Assembly (NCBI GenBank): GCA_963811055.1
Contig: CAWEPQ010000015.1
Location: 1-64,000 of the forward strand
Reading direction: 5' to 3'
Source: JACVRW01 sp963811055
GTDB lineage: Bacteria; Actinomycetota; Thermoleophilia; Solirubrobacterales; Thermoleophilaceae
DNA length: 64,000 bases
The position numbers were made by a program, and so were the translations under genes. Below the pieces are notes generated by a model, which did no database searches, was not told the origin of the DNA, and saw only the letters and a program-made list of their open reading frames with translations. Of the stretch, positions 16,025-23,270 are shown one piece after another; the stretch's first letter is position 1, and every line of letters begins with the position of its first letter.

Positions 16025-16792
16025 ATGGACCTGGTGTTCAGGGCACTCGCGGATCCGACGCGCCGGAGCCTCCTCGACGAGCTGTTCAAGGAGGACGGGC
16101 AGACGCTCAGCGCACTGGAGCAGCGGTTGCCGATGACGCGCTTCGGCGTGATGAAGCACCTGAAGGTGCTCGAGGAGGCCAACCTCGTGGTCACGCGGCG
16201 GCGTGGGCGCGAGAAGCTCCACTTCCTGAACCCGGTTCCCATCCGGCTCGTCCACGACAGGTGGGTGAGCAAGTACGCCGAGCCCTGGGCAGCGACGCTC
16301 AGCGGGCTCAAGACGACACTCGAGGAGGACCAGATGGAGAAGGTGTTCGAGATCTACATCAAGACGACCCCGGAGCGGCTCTGGGAGGCGATCACGACGG
16401 CGGAGCTGCGCCAGAAGTACAACTTCGGAGTGGGGGTCAGCTCCGAATGGGCTCCCGGCTCGCGCTACGAGGCCGTGCACGCGGGCGCCGGCATGGCGAT
16501 CGCGGAGGGCGAGAACCTGGAGGTCGACCAGCCGCGGCGGCTCGTCCAGAGCTTCACGGCGGTGTGGAGCGACGAGGTCAAGGCGCAGGGGACCTCGCGG
16601 GTCACCTGGGAGATCGAGCCGGTCGGCAGCTCGTGCCGGCTGACGGTCGTCCACGACGAGCTGCCCGCGGACGCCAACCCCGAGCTCTACGGCGGCTGGC
16701 CGATGATCCTCTCCGGGCTCAAGACGCTGCTGGAGACGGGCGAGCTGCTCGAGACGCCGGGGTCGCAGCGCTACTCCGAGTCGTTCGCGTAA
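16025..16792 (+). CDS. ArsR-family regulator fused to an SRPBCC (AHSA1-like) domain
   Basis: The 255-residue protein has an N-terminal winged helix (residues ~1-95: RALADPTRRSLLDELF, LPMTRFGVMKHLKVLEEANL, VVTRRRGREKLHFLNP) and a C-terminal SRPBCC/AHSA1 domain (~105-250: FEIYIKTTPERLWEAITTAE, APGSRYEA, TWEIEPVGSSCRLTVVHDE). No clustered Cys metal site is seen, so the hydrophobic SRPBCC pocket is the likely sensor. ATG 16025 is preferred to upstream starts that would lie inside the operator. Autoregulation is inferred from that operator. The same two domains occur as separate overlapping genes at 20704-21529. Confidence 0.88.
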   Translation: MDLVFRALADPTRRSLLDELFKEDGQTLSALEQRLPMTRFGVMKHLKVLEEANLVVTRRRGREKLHFLNPVPIRLVHDRWVSKYAEPWAATLSGLKTTLEEDQMEKVFEIYIKTTPERLWEAITTAELRQKYNFGVGVSSEWAPGSRYEAVHAGAGMAIAEGENLEVDQPRRLVQSFTAVWSDEVKAQGTSRVTWEIEPVGSSCRLTVVHDELPADANPELYGGWPMILSGLKTLLETGELLETPGSQRYSESFA

Positions 16793-16804
16793 CGGGGCGG
16801 TAAC

Positions 16805-16831
16805 GCACGGCGCGGATACTCCGCGCCGTGC
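16805..16831 (+). terminator. Hairpin after the ArsR-SRPBCC gene
   Basis: A perfect 11-bp stem GCACGGCGCGG / CCGCGCCGTGC with a 5-base loop starts 13 bases after the stop codon. There is no T-run, as is common for GC-rich actinobacteria, so termination is likely but not certain. Confidence 0.55.
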
Positions 16832-16855
16832 TCCGTCCCCGGCTAGGGTCAGGTC

Positions 16856-17458
16856 ATGCGCGCGAGAATCCTCATCCTGCTGGGAGCCTGGGCGGCCGTC
16901 GTGACGCTCGCGGCGTGCGGGGGATCGGACGGCGGCGATGACGTGGCCGCCACCACCCAGCAGACCGTGACGGTCACCGTGCCCGAGCCCGAGGCGGACC
17001 CGAAGGCCAAGGACGCGCCGGCAGACGGCAGCTCGTCCAAGAAGGCCGCGGAGGAGAGGAAGAAGGAAGCGCCTGTGGTCGACCTGGATTCGGGGAAGGT
17101 CGAGAAGCGGGCCCCCACGTCAGACGGCGGGAAGAACGAGGAGGGGTCCACCAGCGGCCCCGGTCCGGGCCAGGTCATGGCCACCAATGACTCTCCGCCC
17201 GAGGTGACGCTCGCGGTGATCGACGCGAAGAGCGCCTACGTGAAGAAGACCCTCGTCGCCCGTTATGCGGGCCTGCTCGACCAGCTCGAGCGTCCCTGCC
17301 GGGAGGAGCGCGTCCAGCTCGCGGAGGCCGCCCTGACCGCGAGCCACGACACGGCGGGGCGCCTGTCGATACTGGAAGTGCTCAGGCAGGTCGTGGCCGC
17401 CGACCCGTCAGGCATCTGCGGGCCGGCCTTCAGCGCAGTGGCCGAGCGCGCACGGTAG
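16856..17458 (+). CDS. Putative lipoprotein of unknown function
   Basis: The 200-residue protein has a lipoprotein signal: a hydrophobic stretch (ILILLGAWAAVVTLAAC) with a lipobox ending in Cys21, followed by a Gly/Asp-rich linker. Residues ~30-105 are low-complexity and rich in Lys, Glu, Ser and Gly. The C-terminal ~90 residues (from SPPEVTLAVIDAKSAYV) are compact and probably helical, with two Cys (CREERV and SGICGPAF) that might pair. I do not recognise the fold. It should be anchored on the outer face of the cytoplasmic membrane. Confidence 0.7.
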   Translation: MRARILILLGAWAAVVTLAACGGSDGGDDVAATTQQTVTVTVPEPEADPKAKDAPADGSSSKKAAEERKKEAPVVDLDSGKVEKRAPTSDGGKNEEGSTSGPGPGQVMATNDSPPEVTLAVIDAKSAYVKKTLVARYAGLLDQLERPCREERVQLAEAALTASHDTAGRLSILEVLRQVVAADPSGICGPAFSAVAERAR

Positions 17459-17621
17459 GTTGGCTTCCGTGAGCCCCGCGGCGTGCGGTGGCCGGGCGGG
17501 ACGCCCGCTTCGCCTGGCCCGGTAGGCCCCCCAAGGCCGGGCCCGGTATGGCCGCGGAAGGAGCTCCGCGTCCTGGGCCTGGTCGCCCTGTTCGTGGCGC
17601 TCGGCGGCACCGCCTAACGCG

Positions 17622-18161
17622 GTGAACACCGTCGGCAGCACGGACATCATCGACGTGGACGTGGTCGACGGCACGCTCACCGGCGCCGACGTCGGCGACG
17701 AGTCGCTCACCGGCGACGAGATCCAGAACGGCACGATCGGCGGCGTCGAGCTCGCCCCCGACGCGATCGACAGCTCGGACATCCAGGACGGCACCATCCT
17801 CGGCGAGGACATTCGTGAGGAGGCCATCAGCGGCTTCCGAATCGATGACAACACGCTCACCAGTGCCGACGTCCGGGACGGCTCGCTCAGGGCCGTGGAC
17901 ATCGGCAAGTTCAGCACGCCGATCATCGTCACGGTCGGGAGCGTGCCCGCACAGAGCTGCAAGAACATCGCCCAGGACGGTCTGGAATCGCTCGACACCG
18001 ACCAGATACTGCTCACCCCGACCTGGACCAGCACGTCGAGCTTCCTCATCTACACGGTCGAGGCCGGGCCCGCATTTCCCTACATCAAGGTATGCAACCC
18101 CACCACGTCGGCCCTCAACGACGGCACCACCACCTTCAACCTGACCATCATCGCCCCATAG
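17622..18161 (+). CDS. Surface protein with DG-type tandem repeats, N-terminal anchor frameshifted off
   Basis: The open frame from GTG 17622 gives 179 residues. Residues ~8-95 consist of degenerate 10-15-residue repeats built around 'xDGTLTGADVGDESLTGDE' (IQNGTI, IQDGTIL, VRDGSL), and the C-terminal ~80 residues form a beta-rich domain. Just upstream, in another frame, lies VLGLVALFVALGGTA followed at once by a stop at 17615-17617. This family in actinobacteria normally reads ALGGTAYAVNTVGS without a break. Removing one A from TAACGCG joins the two frames, so the intact gene probably starts near 17485 and the listed start is an artefact of a one-base insertion (mutation or sequence error). 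Confidence 0.6.
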   Translation: MNTVGSTDIIDVDVVDGTLTGADVGDESLTGDEIQNGTIGGVELAPDAIDSSDIQDGTILGEDIREEAISGFRIDDNTLTSADVRDGSLRAVDIGKFSTPIIVTVGSVPAQSCKNIAQDGLESLDTDQILLTPTWTSTSSFLIYTVEAGPAFPYIKVCNPTTSALNDGTTTFNLTIIAP

Positions 18162-18394
18162 GCGCTGTAACGGATCGGTAACGGCAGCGGGGGAGGGTGT
18201 CGTGATCGACACTCGATCCACGGGGGGCCGTATCGATGCTTCAGCCTTGTTGACTACTGGCTGGCCGGGACGATGCGGGGGCACCGGCCGCTCCACCGCG
18301 GCTGCCGCTTCGCATGGAAACCGACACTGCCCAGACCGAGCCACGGGCGACTCTGCGATGCGCTTCGCCCGCGTCTGGCGCTGGCTGGCGGCCG
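18162..18394. other. Intergenic stretch without a supported gene
   Basis: The 233 bp between the repeat protein and the convergent SnoaL-like gene show no convincing coding frame. A sequence GTGTCGTGATCGACAC at 18197-18212 forms a near-perfect palindrome and could be a hairpin or a protein site. Nothing else is recognised. Confidence 0.4.
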
Positions 18395-18805
18395 CTACTC
18401 GGGGAGGAGACCGAGCTGGCCGAGAAAGTCCATCTGGTCGAAGAACAGGTGCTCGGACTTCAGCGTCTCGCCGTCGGTGACATAGACCGCCGCCCACCGG
18501 AGCTCGACGGCGCGTCCTGTCGGCGCGACGTCGCCGTTGGGGCTGTGGAGCACGCCATCATGGGTGCCCGAGAGCGTCCCTTCGGCCGCTGCGCCCGGCC
18601 CGTCAGTGAGGAGCTGCTTGATCTCAAGGCGGAGGTCCGGGAACGCTTCGTGGAACACGCCCAGGAAGCCAAGGACCTCGTCGCGACCGCTGGCCTGGCC
18701 GCCTGGCGCGACCAGCTCGGCATCAGTGGCCCACGGCTCAGCGTCACTATCACGGTCGTTGACGGCGGCGATGTGCTTGAGGATCACGTCTCTGGCGTCG
18801 GGCAT
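18395..18805 (-). CDS. SnoaL-like (NTF2-fold) ester cyclase family protein
   Basis: The 136-residue protein starts at ATG 18805 with GGAGAG just upstream on the minus strand; a longer in-frame start at 18889 adds a segment without family resemblance. DVILKHIAAVNDRD, a conserved W, GRDEVLGFLGVFHEAFPDLR and the late HLFFDQMDFLGQLGLL match the SnoaL-like polyketide cyclase superfamily, whose members bind small hydrophobic ligands in a cone-shaped pocket. It is isolated on the minus strand between plus-strand genes. No substrate can be inferred. Confidence 0.75.
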   Translation of the reverse strand: MPDARDVILKHIAAVNDRDSDAEPWATDAELVAPGGQASGRDEVLGFLGVFHEAFPDLRLEIKQLLTDGPGAAAEGTLSGTHDGVLHSPNGDVAPTGRAVELRWAAVYVTDGETLKSEHLFFDQMDFLGQLGLLPE

Positions 18806-19059
18806 CAGCTCTCCGGTTGTCGTGGGCGGCGGGAGTCTCTCAGACGACGGACTGCCGCTTCGGACGAAGAGCAGCAGCGAGAGCGTCAAAGCCGAATCGT
18901 TACGGTGCCCGCTTAGAAATCACTCGCAGCGAAGCGCGACGGGACGGGCCGCCGGCTCCGGGGTAGCTTCGCGCTGTCCGGCTTGGTTCGTTAGAGCGAT
19001 CGGAACCGCGGAAATAGCTATTTGCAGGGGCTTTCGTTGTCGTTTGGACAACAAACGAG

Positions 19060-19145
<86 letters not shown>

Positions 19146-19221
19146 GTGGCGGCCGAGTATAGAGCCGTCTGGGCGCCGTCCTTCAGGCCCTTGAAGCCGT
19201 CCGGATACCGTTGTAGCTTTA

Positions 19222-19235
19222 CGAACACATGTTCG
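19222..19235. promoter_or_regulatory. LexA (SOS) box
   Basis: CGAACACATGTTCG is a perfect match to the actinobacterial/Gram-positive SOS box CGAAC-N4-GTTCG, 39 bp before the lexA start. It indicates autoregulation of lexA and of the small gene overlapping its end. Confidence 0.93.
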
Positions 19236-19274
19236 AGGCACCACATACGCGACGGCTGCAAGGGGAGAGCTGAC

Positions 19275-19889
19275 ATGGTCGAGCTGAATCTCACGAAGCG
19301 CCAGCAGGAGATCTTCGACTACATCAGGCGCTACGGGTCGGAGCACGGCTATCCGCCCACGGTGCGCGACATCGGTAAGGCGATCGGGCTCACCTCGTCG
19401 TCGACCGTGCACGCGCATCTCGCCAACCTCGAGAAGGTGGGGCTGCTCCGGCGCGACCCCACCAAGCCGCGGGCCCTGGAGATCCTGGTGGACAAGGCCA
19501 AGCAGGCGGTCACGCCGACCGGCCTGCCGGTGGTCGGACAGGTCGCCGCCGGCGCGCCGATGCTCGCTGAGGAGAACATCGAGGACTACGTCGCCGTGCC
19601 CGGCATCGCCGGGGGGGACGAGGGCGAGTTCGTCCTCAAGGTCAAGGGAGACTCGATGAAGGACGCGGGAATCCTGGAGGGCGACCATGTGGTCGTGCGG
19701 CGTGCGGACAGCGCGGCGAACGGCGAGATCGTGGTGGCTCTCGTCGACGACGAGGCCACCGTCAAGCGCTTCTTCAAGGAGGACGACCACGTTCGCCTCC
19801 AGCCGGAGAACGATGCCCTCGAGCCGATCCTCGTGACCGACGTCGAGGTGCTCGGGCGTGTGGTGGGTGTCTGCAGGAGGGTCTCATGA
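19275..19889 (+). CDS. lexA: LexA repressor, SOS regulator
   Basis: The 204-residue protein has an N-terminal winged helix (TKRQQEIFDYIRRYGSEHGY, with the recognition segment TSSSTVHAHLANLEKVG) and a C-terminal S24 autoprotease domain. The self-cleavage site is Ala92-Gly93 (QVAAGAPM); the catalytic pair is Ser127 (GDSMKDAGI) and Lys164 (ATVKRFF). All key residues are present. RecA-stimulated cleavage would relieve repression of SOS genes. ATG 19275 lies 39 bp after a perfect LexA box. Confidence 0.97.
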   Translation: MVELNLTKRQQEIFDYIRRYGSEHGYPPTVRDIGKAIGLTSSSTVHAHLANLEKVGLLRRDPTKPRALEILVDKAKQAVTPTGLPVVGQVAAGAPMLAEENIEDYVAVPGIAGGDEGEFVLKVKGDSMKDAGILEGDHVVVRRADSAANGEIVVALVDDEATVKRFFKEDDHVRLQPENDALEPILVTDVEVLGRVVGVCRRVS

Positions 19890-20101
19890 CCCCCGCCGTG
19901 CTCACCACACCGCGGCGGCGCGCATCGCGGGAGCGCTGCACCGGTGACCGCGGACGCGGGCTCACGCTGGAGCAGCGCCTCGGCGCGACCCTGGCGGCCG
20001 CGGAGGCGGGCCAGGCGGCGGACTGCCCGGTCTGCCGGGGGGCCATGAGCCTTCGCGCCGGCTCCGCAGTCTGCGGTGACTGCGGCTCGCAGCTGAGCTG
20101 A
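19886..20101 (+). CDS. Small zinc-ribbon protein translationally coupled to lexA
   Basis: The 71-residue protein begins at ATG 19886, overlapping the lexA stop (ATGA) with GCAGGAGG 5-12 bases upstream, so it should be co-expressed with LexA. The C-terminus holds a zinc ribbon, CPVC with CGDC (residues ~47-65); the N-terminus is basic and probably disordered, with a helical segment LTLEQRLGATLAAAEAG. Function is unknown; the position makes it a member of the SOS regulon. Confidence 0.7.
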   Translation: MTPAVLTTPRRRASRERCTGDRGRGLTLEQRLGATLAAAEAGQAADCPVCRGAMSLRAGSAVCGDCGSQLS

Positions 20102-20157
20102 CGCAAGCTCTCCCGCAGAGCTGGTCGGCGACGCCGAACGGGCGTAGAATCCCTGGT

Positions 20158-20541
20158 GCCGGCCTAGCAGTCGCGGGGAGCTCGGGGAGACAACCGGGCC
20201 TTCGAGGAAAGTCCGGACACCGTAGGGCAGGGTGGTCGGGGGACCGACCCGGGGAAACCCGCGGGAAAGTGCCACAGAAATACACCGCCCAAGCGCCGGG
20301 CCGCACGTGAGCCCGGTGCCGGCAAGGTTGAAATGGTGCGGTAAGAGCGCACCGGCGGCGTGGCGACACGCCGGCCAGGCAAACCCCACCCGGTGCAAGG
20401 CCAAGCAGGAGCGACGACGCTGCCCGCCGAGCTCCAGGTAGGCCGCAGGTGCCGCAAGGCCCCACCCGATCCAGCGGCGCAGCCGAGGGACCGGGCGAGA
20501 TGGATGACTGCTCAGGACAGAATCCGGCTTAGAGGCCGGCT
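20158..20541 (+). ncRNA. rnpB: RNase P RNA, bacterial class A
   Basis: Conserved core elements are present in order: GAGGAAAGTCCGGAC (CR I, about 20207-20221), ACAGAAATACACCGCC, GGTAAGAGCGCACC, and GATGGATGACTGCTCAGGAC with AGAATCCGGCTTA near the 3' end (CR V). The terminal P1 helix is GCCGGCCT (20158-20165) with AGGCCGGC (20533-20540). Length is about 384 nt. An intrinsic terminator follows within 10 bases. Confidence 0.95.
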
Positions 20542-20549
20542 AAGGGAAA

Positions 20550-20572
20550 CCCCCGCTCAGGCGGGGGTTTTC
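20550..20572 (+). terminator. Intrinsic terminator of rnpB
   Basis: Stem CCCCCGC / GCGGGGG with tetraloop TCAG, followed directly by TTTTCTATTT. One of the few U-tract terminators in the window. Confidence 0.9.
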
Positions 20573-20594
20573 TATTTCAGGGGTCGCTTCGGCA

Positions 20595-20643
20595 GGGGTG
20601 TGGGGAGTTTTGGTTGGCATACATCGAAAACTCCCCACACCCC
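20595..20643. repeat. Perfect 17-bp inverted repeat
   Basis: Arms GGGGTGTGGGGAGTTTT (20595-20611) and its exact complement (20627-20643) flank a 15-base centre. It lies between the rnpB terminator and the next promoter and is not needed to terminate rnpB. Both ends run into further GT/AC-rich sequence. Confidence 0.8.
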
Positions 20644-20668
20644 CAACACCCCCGGAGGCGCTTCGGGC

Positions 20669-20696
20669 TTGACACATACCGATATAGGCATATGAT
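20669..20696 (+). promoter_or_regulatory. Promoter with imperfect operator before the second ArsR gene
   Basis: TTGACA (20669-20674), 16 bases, TATGAT (20691-20696). The spacer carries an imperfect palindrome ATACCGATATAGGCAT (20677-20692, six of eight pairs). The predicted transcription start falls near 20703, after the ATG at 20692, so GTG 20704 is the likelier start codon and the message would be leaderless, as for the ArsR gene at 16025. Confidence 0.65.
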
Positions 20697-20703
20697 TGCC
20701 GAC

Positions 20704-21060
20704 GTGGCACGAGCAGCGACCACCGCCGACGCGTTCAACGCCGTGGCCGAGCCCCGGCGCCGGCAGATCCTGGATGTGCTGGCCGGCGGGGAGCGCCCGG
20801 TGAACGACCTGGTTCGCGAGCTCGGGCTTGCTCAGCCGCAGGTCTCGAAGCACCTGCGGGTGCTCCGCGAGGTGGGAGCGGTCGACGTGCGAGACGAAGG
20901 ACGCCGGAGGCTCTACAGCGTGAACGGCCATGCGCTCAAGCCCATCCACGACTGGGTGAAGAACTACGAGCGTTCGTGGTCGGAGCGGTTCGGCCGCCTG
21001 GACGTCGTGCTGGAAGAACTCAAGGACAACGAGAAGGGAGCTGGTGACGGTGACGAGTAG
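20704..21060 (+). CDS. ArsR-family transcriptional regulator
   Basis: The 118-residue winged-helix protein (FNAVAEPRRRQILDVLAGGE, LVRELGLAQPQVSKHLRVLR, EGRRRLYSVNGHALKPIHDW) is of the SRPBCC-associated ArsR type with no Cys metal site. GTG 20704 is chosen from the promoter position; ATG 20692 adds four residues and cannot be excluded. The gene overlaps the following SRPBCC gene by 17 bases, so the two proteins probably work together as sensor and regulator. Confidence 0.88.
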   Translation: MARAATTADAFNAVAEPRRRQILDVLAGGERPVNDLVRELGLAQPQVSKHLRVLREVGAVDVRDEGRRRLYSVNGHALKPIHDWVKNYERSWSERFGRLDVVLEELKDNEKGAGDGDE

Positions 21061-21529
21061 CGGTACGGCGACGGTGACGCTGCCCACGGATGAGCAGATC
21101 CTCATCACGCGGGAGTTCGACGCGCCCAAGCACCTGGTGTACGAGGCGTGGACCACGCCCGAGCTGGTCAAGCGCTGGTGGAGCGGCGACCGCGGCGAGG
21201 TCACGGGCGCGGAGATCGACCTTCGTGTGGGCGGGATGTGGCGATACCTGATGGTCGCTCAGGGCGGGTTCGAGGTGGCCTTCCACGGCGAGTACCGCGA
21301 GATCGTTCCCAACGAGCGGATCGTCTGCACGGAGGTCTACGAGGGCATGCCCGACGGGGAGGCCCTGGACACCCTCACGTTCACCGAGGTGGACGGACGT
21401 ACGACGCTCACGTTCCTCGTACAGCACCAGAACAAGGAGCACCGTGACGCGCACATCAACTCCGGGATGGAGGGCGGGATGCAGGAGGCGATGGACCATC
21501 TCGAGCAGGTGGCGGTCTCGCTTCGGTGA
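21044..21529 (+). CDS. SRPBCC (AHSA1-like) domain protein
   Basis: The 161-residue protein matches the AHSA1/CalC-like SRPBCC family: ITREFDAPKHLVYEAWTTPE, VKRWWSGD, RVGGMWRYLM, HGEYREIVPNERIV and LVQHQNKEHRDAHINSGMEG. These proteins have a deep ligand pocket. GTG 21044 has GAGAAGGGAG upstream. It is the partner of the ArsR gene it overlaps. Confidence 0.88.
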   Translation: MTVTSSGTATVTLPTDEQILITREFDAPKHLVYEAWTTPELVKRWWSGDRGEVTGAEIDLRVGGMWRYLMVAQGGFEVAFHGEYREIVPNERIVCTEVYEGMPDGEALDTLTFTEVDGRTTLTFLVQHQNKEHRDAHINSGMEGGMQEAMDHLEQVAVSLR

Positions 21530-21571
21530 CGGTCGGGTTTGATCGCTTCCTGATCGGGCGAATAGACAGGT

Positions 21572-22003
21572 GTGTCCTCACTGAGCGAGCAGGGGCAGGA
21601 GGCGGAGGATGCCTACTGCCCGCATTGCCACCTCGTCATCGAGGCCGAGGCGGGGGAGGACTTTCCTCCTGAGCCGCTGCGCTGTCCCCATTGCAAGCTA
21701 CTGATCGGGACCGGGCGGGCGCGCAGCGAGCCGTCCGAGGAGCCCGGTGCGCGCGGCAGCGCCGCGGGCGTCTTCGCCCATCAGGCCAAGCGCTCGGGCG
21801 CGGAGGGCGACGTGTCCGACGACGAGGTCTGTGGCGCCATCCGCACGGCAGCGGAGGCCATCGGCGTTCGCCCCGAGCGCCTGTTGATGGTGGACTACCA
21901 GCAGCTGGCGGCCGACGACGACAGCCTGCCCGGGCTGGCCGACGTGTTCGCCGCGTATGGGAGCTGGAAGCGGGCCCGGCGGGCAGCCGCCGATTCGTCC
22001 TGA
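21572..22003 (+). CDS. Zinc-ribbon protein with C-terminal helical domain, function unknown
   Basis: The 143-residue protein starts at GTG 21572. The N-terminal ~45 residues form a zinc ribbon (CPHCHLVIE and CPHCKLLIG). A variable Ser/Gly linker follows, then a C-terminal helical domain (DDEVCGAIRTAAEAIG, RPERLLMVDYQQLAA, VFAAYGSWKRARRAAA). The GSWxxAxxAA ending resembles small DNA-binding modules attached to actinobacterial HNH and HTH proteins. A nucleic-acid-binding role is a guess. Confidence 0.6.
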   Translation: MSSLSEQGQEAEDAYCPHCHLVIEAEAGEDFPPEPLRCPHCKLLIGTGRARSEPSEEPGARGSAAGVFAHQAKRSGAEGDVSDDEVCGAIRTAAEAIGVRPERLLMVDYQQLAADDDSLPGLADVFAAYGSWKRARRAAADSS

Positions 22004-22051
22004 CGCGAGCTCGCCTCGGCATCGCACGGGGCAGGTAGAGTCCCGGCCGCC

Positions 22052-22534
22052 ATGGAAGTCCTGCTCGTCCTGGGGCCGTTCCTCGTAGCGGGGGTCGCGG
22101 TCGTCTTCATTGCCTTCTCGGGCGGTCCGGCGGCCGCGCGCGAGGCCTACCTCACCCGCGGCGGGCGTGGCTTCCGGATCCTCATCCCGCTGCTCTACGT
22201 GGCCCTCGGGGCAGTCGTCCCCGCAGTGGTGATCGCATCGCGCGGCGAGGCCGAGGGAGGCGTCGGAAAGCTGCGTACCGCCTCGCTGACCGCGCAGGAG
22301 GAGGAGGGCAAGCAGCTGTTCCGGCAGACCTGCTGGAGCTGCCACAACCTCGATGCCGTGCAGGCTCAGGGCGTCACCGGGCCTGATCTCGACGAGCTCG
22401 GGCTCGACGAGGAGCGCGTGCTCAAGGCGATCCGCCGCGGCGGCACGGGCGACGGGCGCATGCCGGCCGCTCTGCTCCAGGGTGAGGAAGCCGAGAGCGT
22501 GGCGGCCTACGTGGCCAAGGTCGCCGGGCAGTAG
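22052..22534 (+). CDS. Membrane-anchored monohaem c-type cytochrome
   Basis: The 160-residue protein has two membrane segments (residues ~3-22 and ~43-62) and an extracytoplasmic cytochrome c domain. The haem site is Cys94-W-S-Cys97-His98, and Met137 in GDGRMPAAL is the likely distal ligand. It would carry electrons at the outer face of the membrane. It stands alone, without oxidase or maturation genes nearby; its electron partner is unknown. Confidence 0.85.
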   Translation: MEVLLVLGPFLVAGVAVVFIAFSGGPAAAREAYLTRGGRGFRILIPLLYVALGAVVPAVVIASRGEAEGGVGKLRTASLTAQEEEGKQLFRQTCWSCHNLDAVQAQGVTGPDLDELGLDEERVLKAIRRGGTGDGRMPAALLQGEEAESVAAYVAKVAGQ

Positions 22535-22617
22535 CTCTCTCGCTGGGCGCCGGAAATTCACCCAGGATGCGGCGCTTTTCCGTCCGACGCTTCCGCTCTG
22601 CTGGTAGCATGCCCGCG

Positions 22618-22762
22618 TCTAAGGAGCCTAAGCCCGCCTTTCGGGGGGCGCGGGGGAACCGGTTGGATGGCCGTCAGGCCAGGGGCGAATCGCGGATGTT
22701 CCGCGTAGCGCAACTCTTTCAGCGCGAGCCCGACAGCTAACCCCGCAGGCGATAAGAAAGAG
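22618..22762 (+). promoter_or_regulatory. c-di-AMP riboswitch (ydaO-yuaA type) before an unknown membrane protein
   Basis: Conserved blocks of the ydaO element occur in order: GCGGGGGAACC (about 22650-22660), GGGGCGAATC (22682-22691), and GCGAGCCCGACAGCTAACC with CCGCAGGCG (about 22723-22751). CTCTTTC (22714-22720) can pair with GAAAGAG (22756-22762), which is the ribosome site of the next gene. It matches the elements at 34650 and 46745. Confidence 0.88.
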
Positions 22763-22766
22763 ACCG

Positions 22767-23162
22767 ATGAACCCAGGCGGCGCCCGCGCTCTGCGCGAGG
22801 ATCACGAGGACATGAGTCGCGAAGCGGTGCTCCTCGAGTGGGAGCGCAAGATCGAGGCTGCCGAGGCGCGACCCGGTCGCTTCGACCGTCCGGCTGCGCG
22901 CACGGATACGTCCACGGCCCCTGAAGCCGGTCATGAGATCAGCACGCACTCGGAGGCGCCCGCCCGGCGCCGGTTCGAGCGCTCCGTCGCCGCCCCGGCC
23001 GGGGAGCGCCGCACGATCACGATCACGGGCCGGCCCACGCCGGCCCGCCGCCTGCCCGGAGTGGCGGAGCGGCAGCTCGCGCAGCCCGACCGGGTGGCGC
23101 TATGGGCATTCCTGATGGGCCTGTTCCTGGTGGCCGTGGCCGCCGGGACCGCACACGCCTGA
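22767..23162 (+). CDS. Small tail-anchored membrane protein controlled by a c-di-AMP riboswitch
   Basis: The 131-residue protein has a charged helical N-terminus (LREDHEDMSREAVLLEWERK), a Pro/Arg/Thr-rich middle with no fold I recognise, and one membrane segment at the extreme C-terminus (VALWAFLMGLFLVAVAAG, residues ~108-126). There is no signal peptide, so the bulk is probably cytoplasmic. ATG 22767 follows the riboswitch's AAGAAAGAG ribosome site. The riboswitch family usually controls wall hydrolases and potassium/osmolyte transporters; this protein is neither, so its role in c-di-AMP physiology is open. Confidence 0.7.
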   Translation: MNPGGARALREDHEDMSREAVLLEWERKIEAAEARPGRFDRPAARTDTSTAPEAGHEISTHSEAPARRRFERSVAAPAGERRTITITGRPTPARRLPGVAERQLAQPDRVALWAFLMGLFLVAVAAGTAHA

Positions 23163-23237
23163 GGCCCCCGAGCGATCCGCGCGCCCGGCGTATGCGTACT
23201 CCCAATGGAGTGCGTAATAGCCCTTTTCTTCCCTATA

Positions 23238-23252
23238 CTTACTGCCGGTAAG
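23238..23252. promoter_or_regulatory. Probable HxlR-type operator overlapping a -10 box
   Basis: Inverted repeat CTTAC-TGCCG-GTAAG overlaps the -10 box TATACT (23234-23239). A HxlR regulator is encoded directly downstream of the gene it would control, which makes it the natural ligand. Confidence 0.55.
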
Positions 23253-23270
23253 CGGCATGCAGAAAGTGAA

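Noticed and set aside
18314..18916. 200-codon plus-strand frame over the SnoaL-like gene
   Set aside because: It is antisense to a protein with clear family motifs and has no domain of its own.
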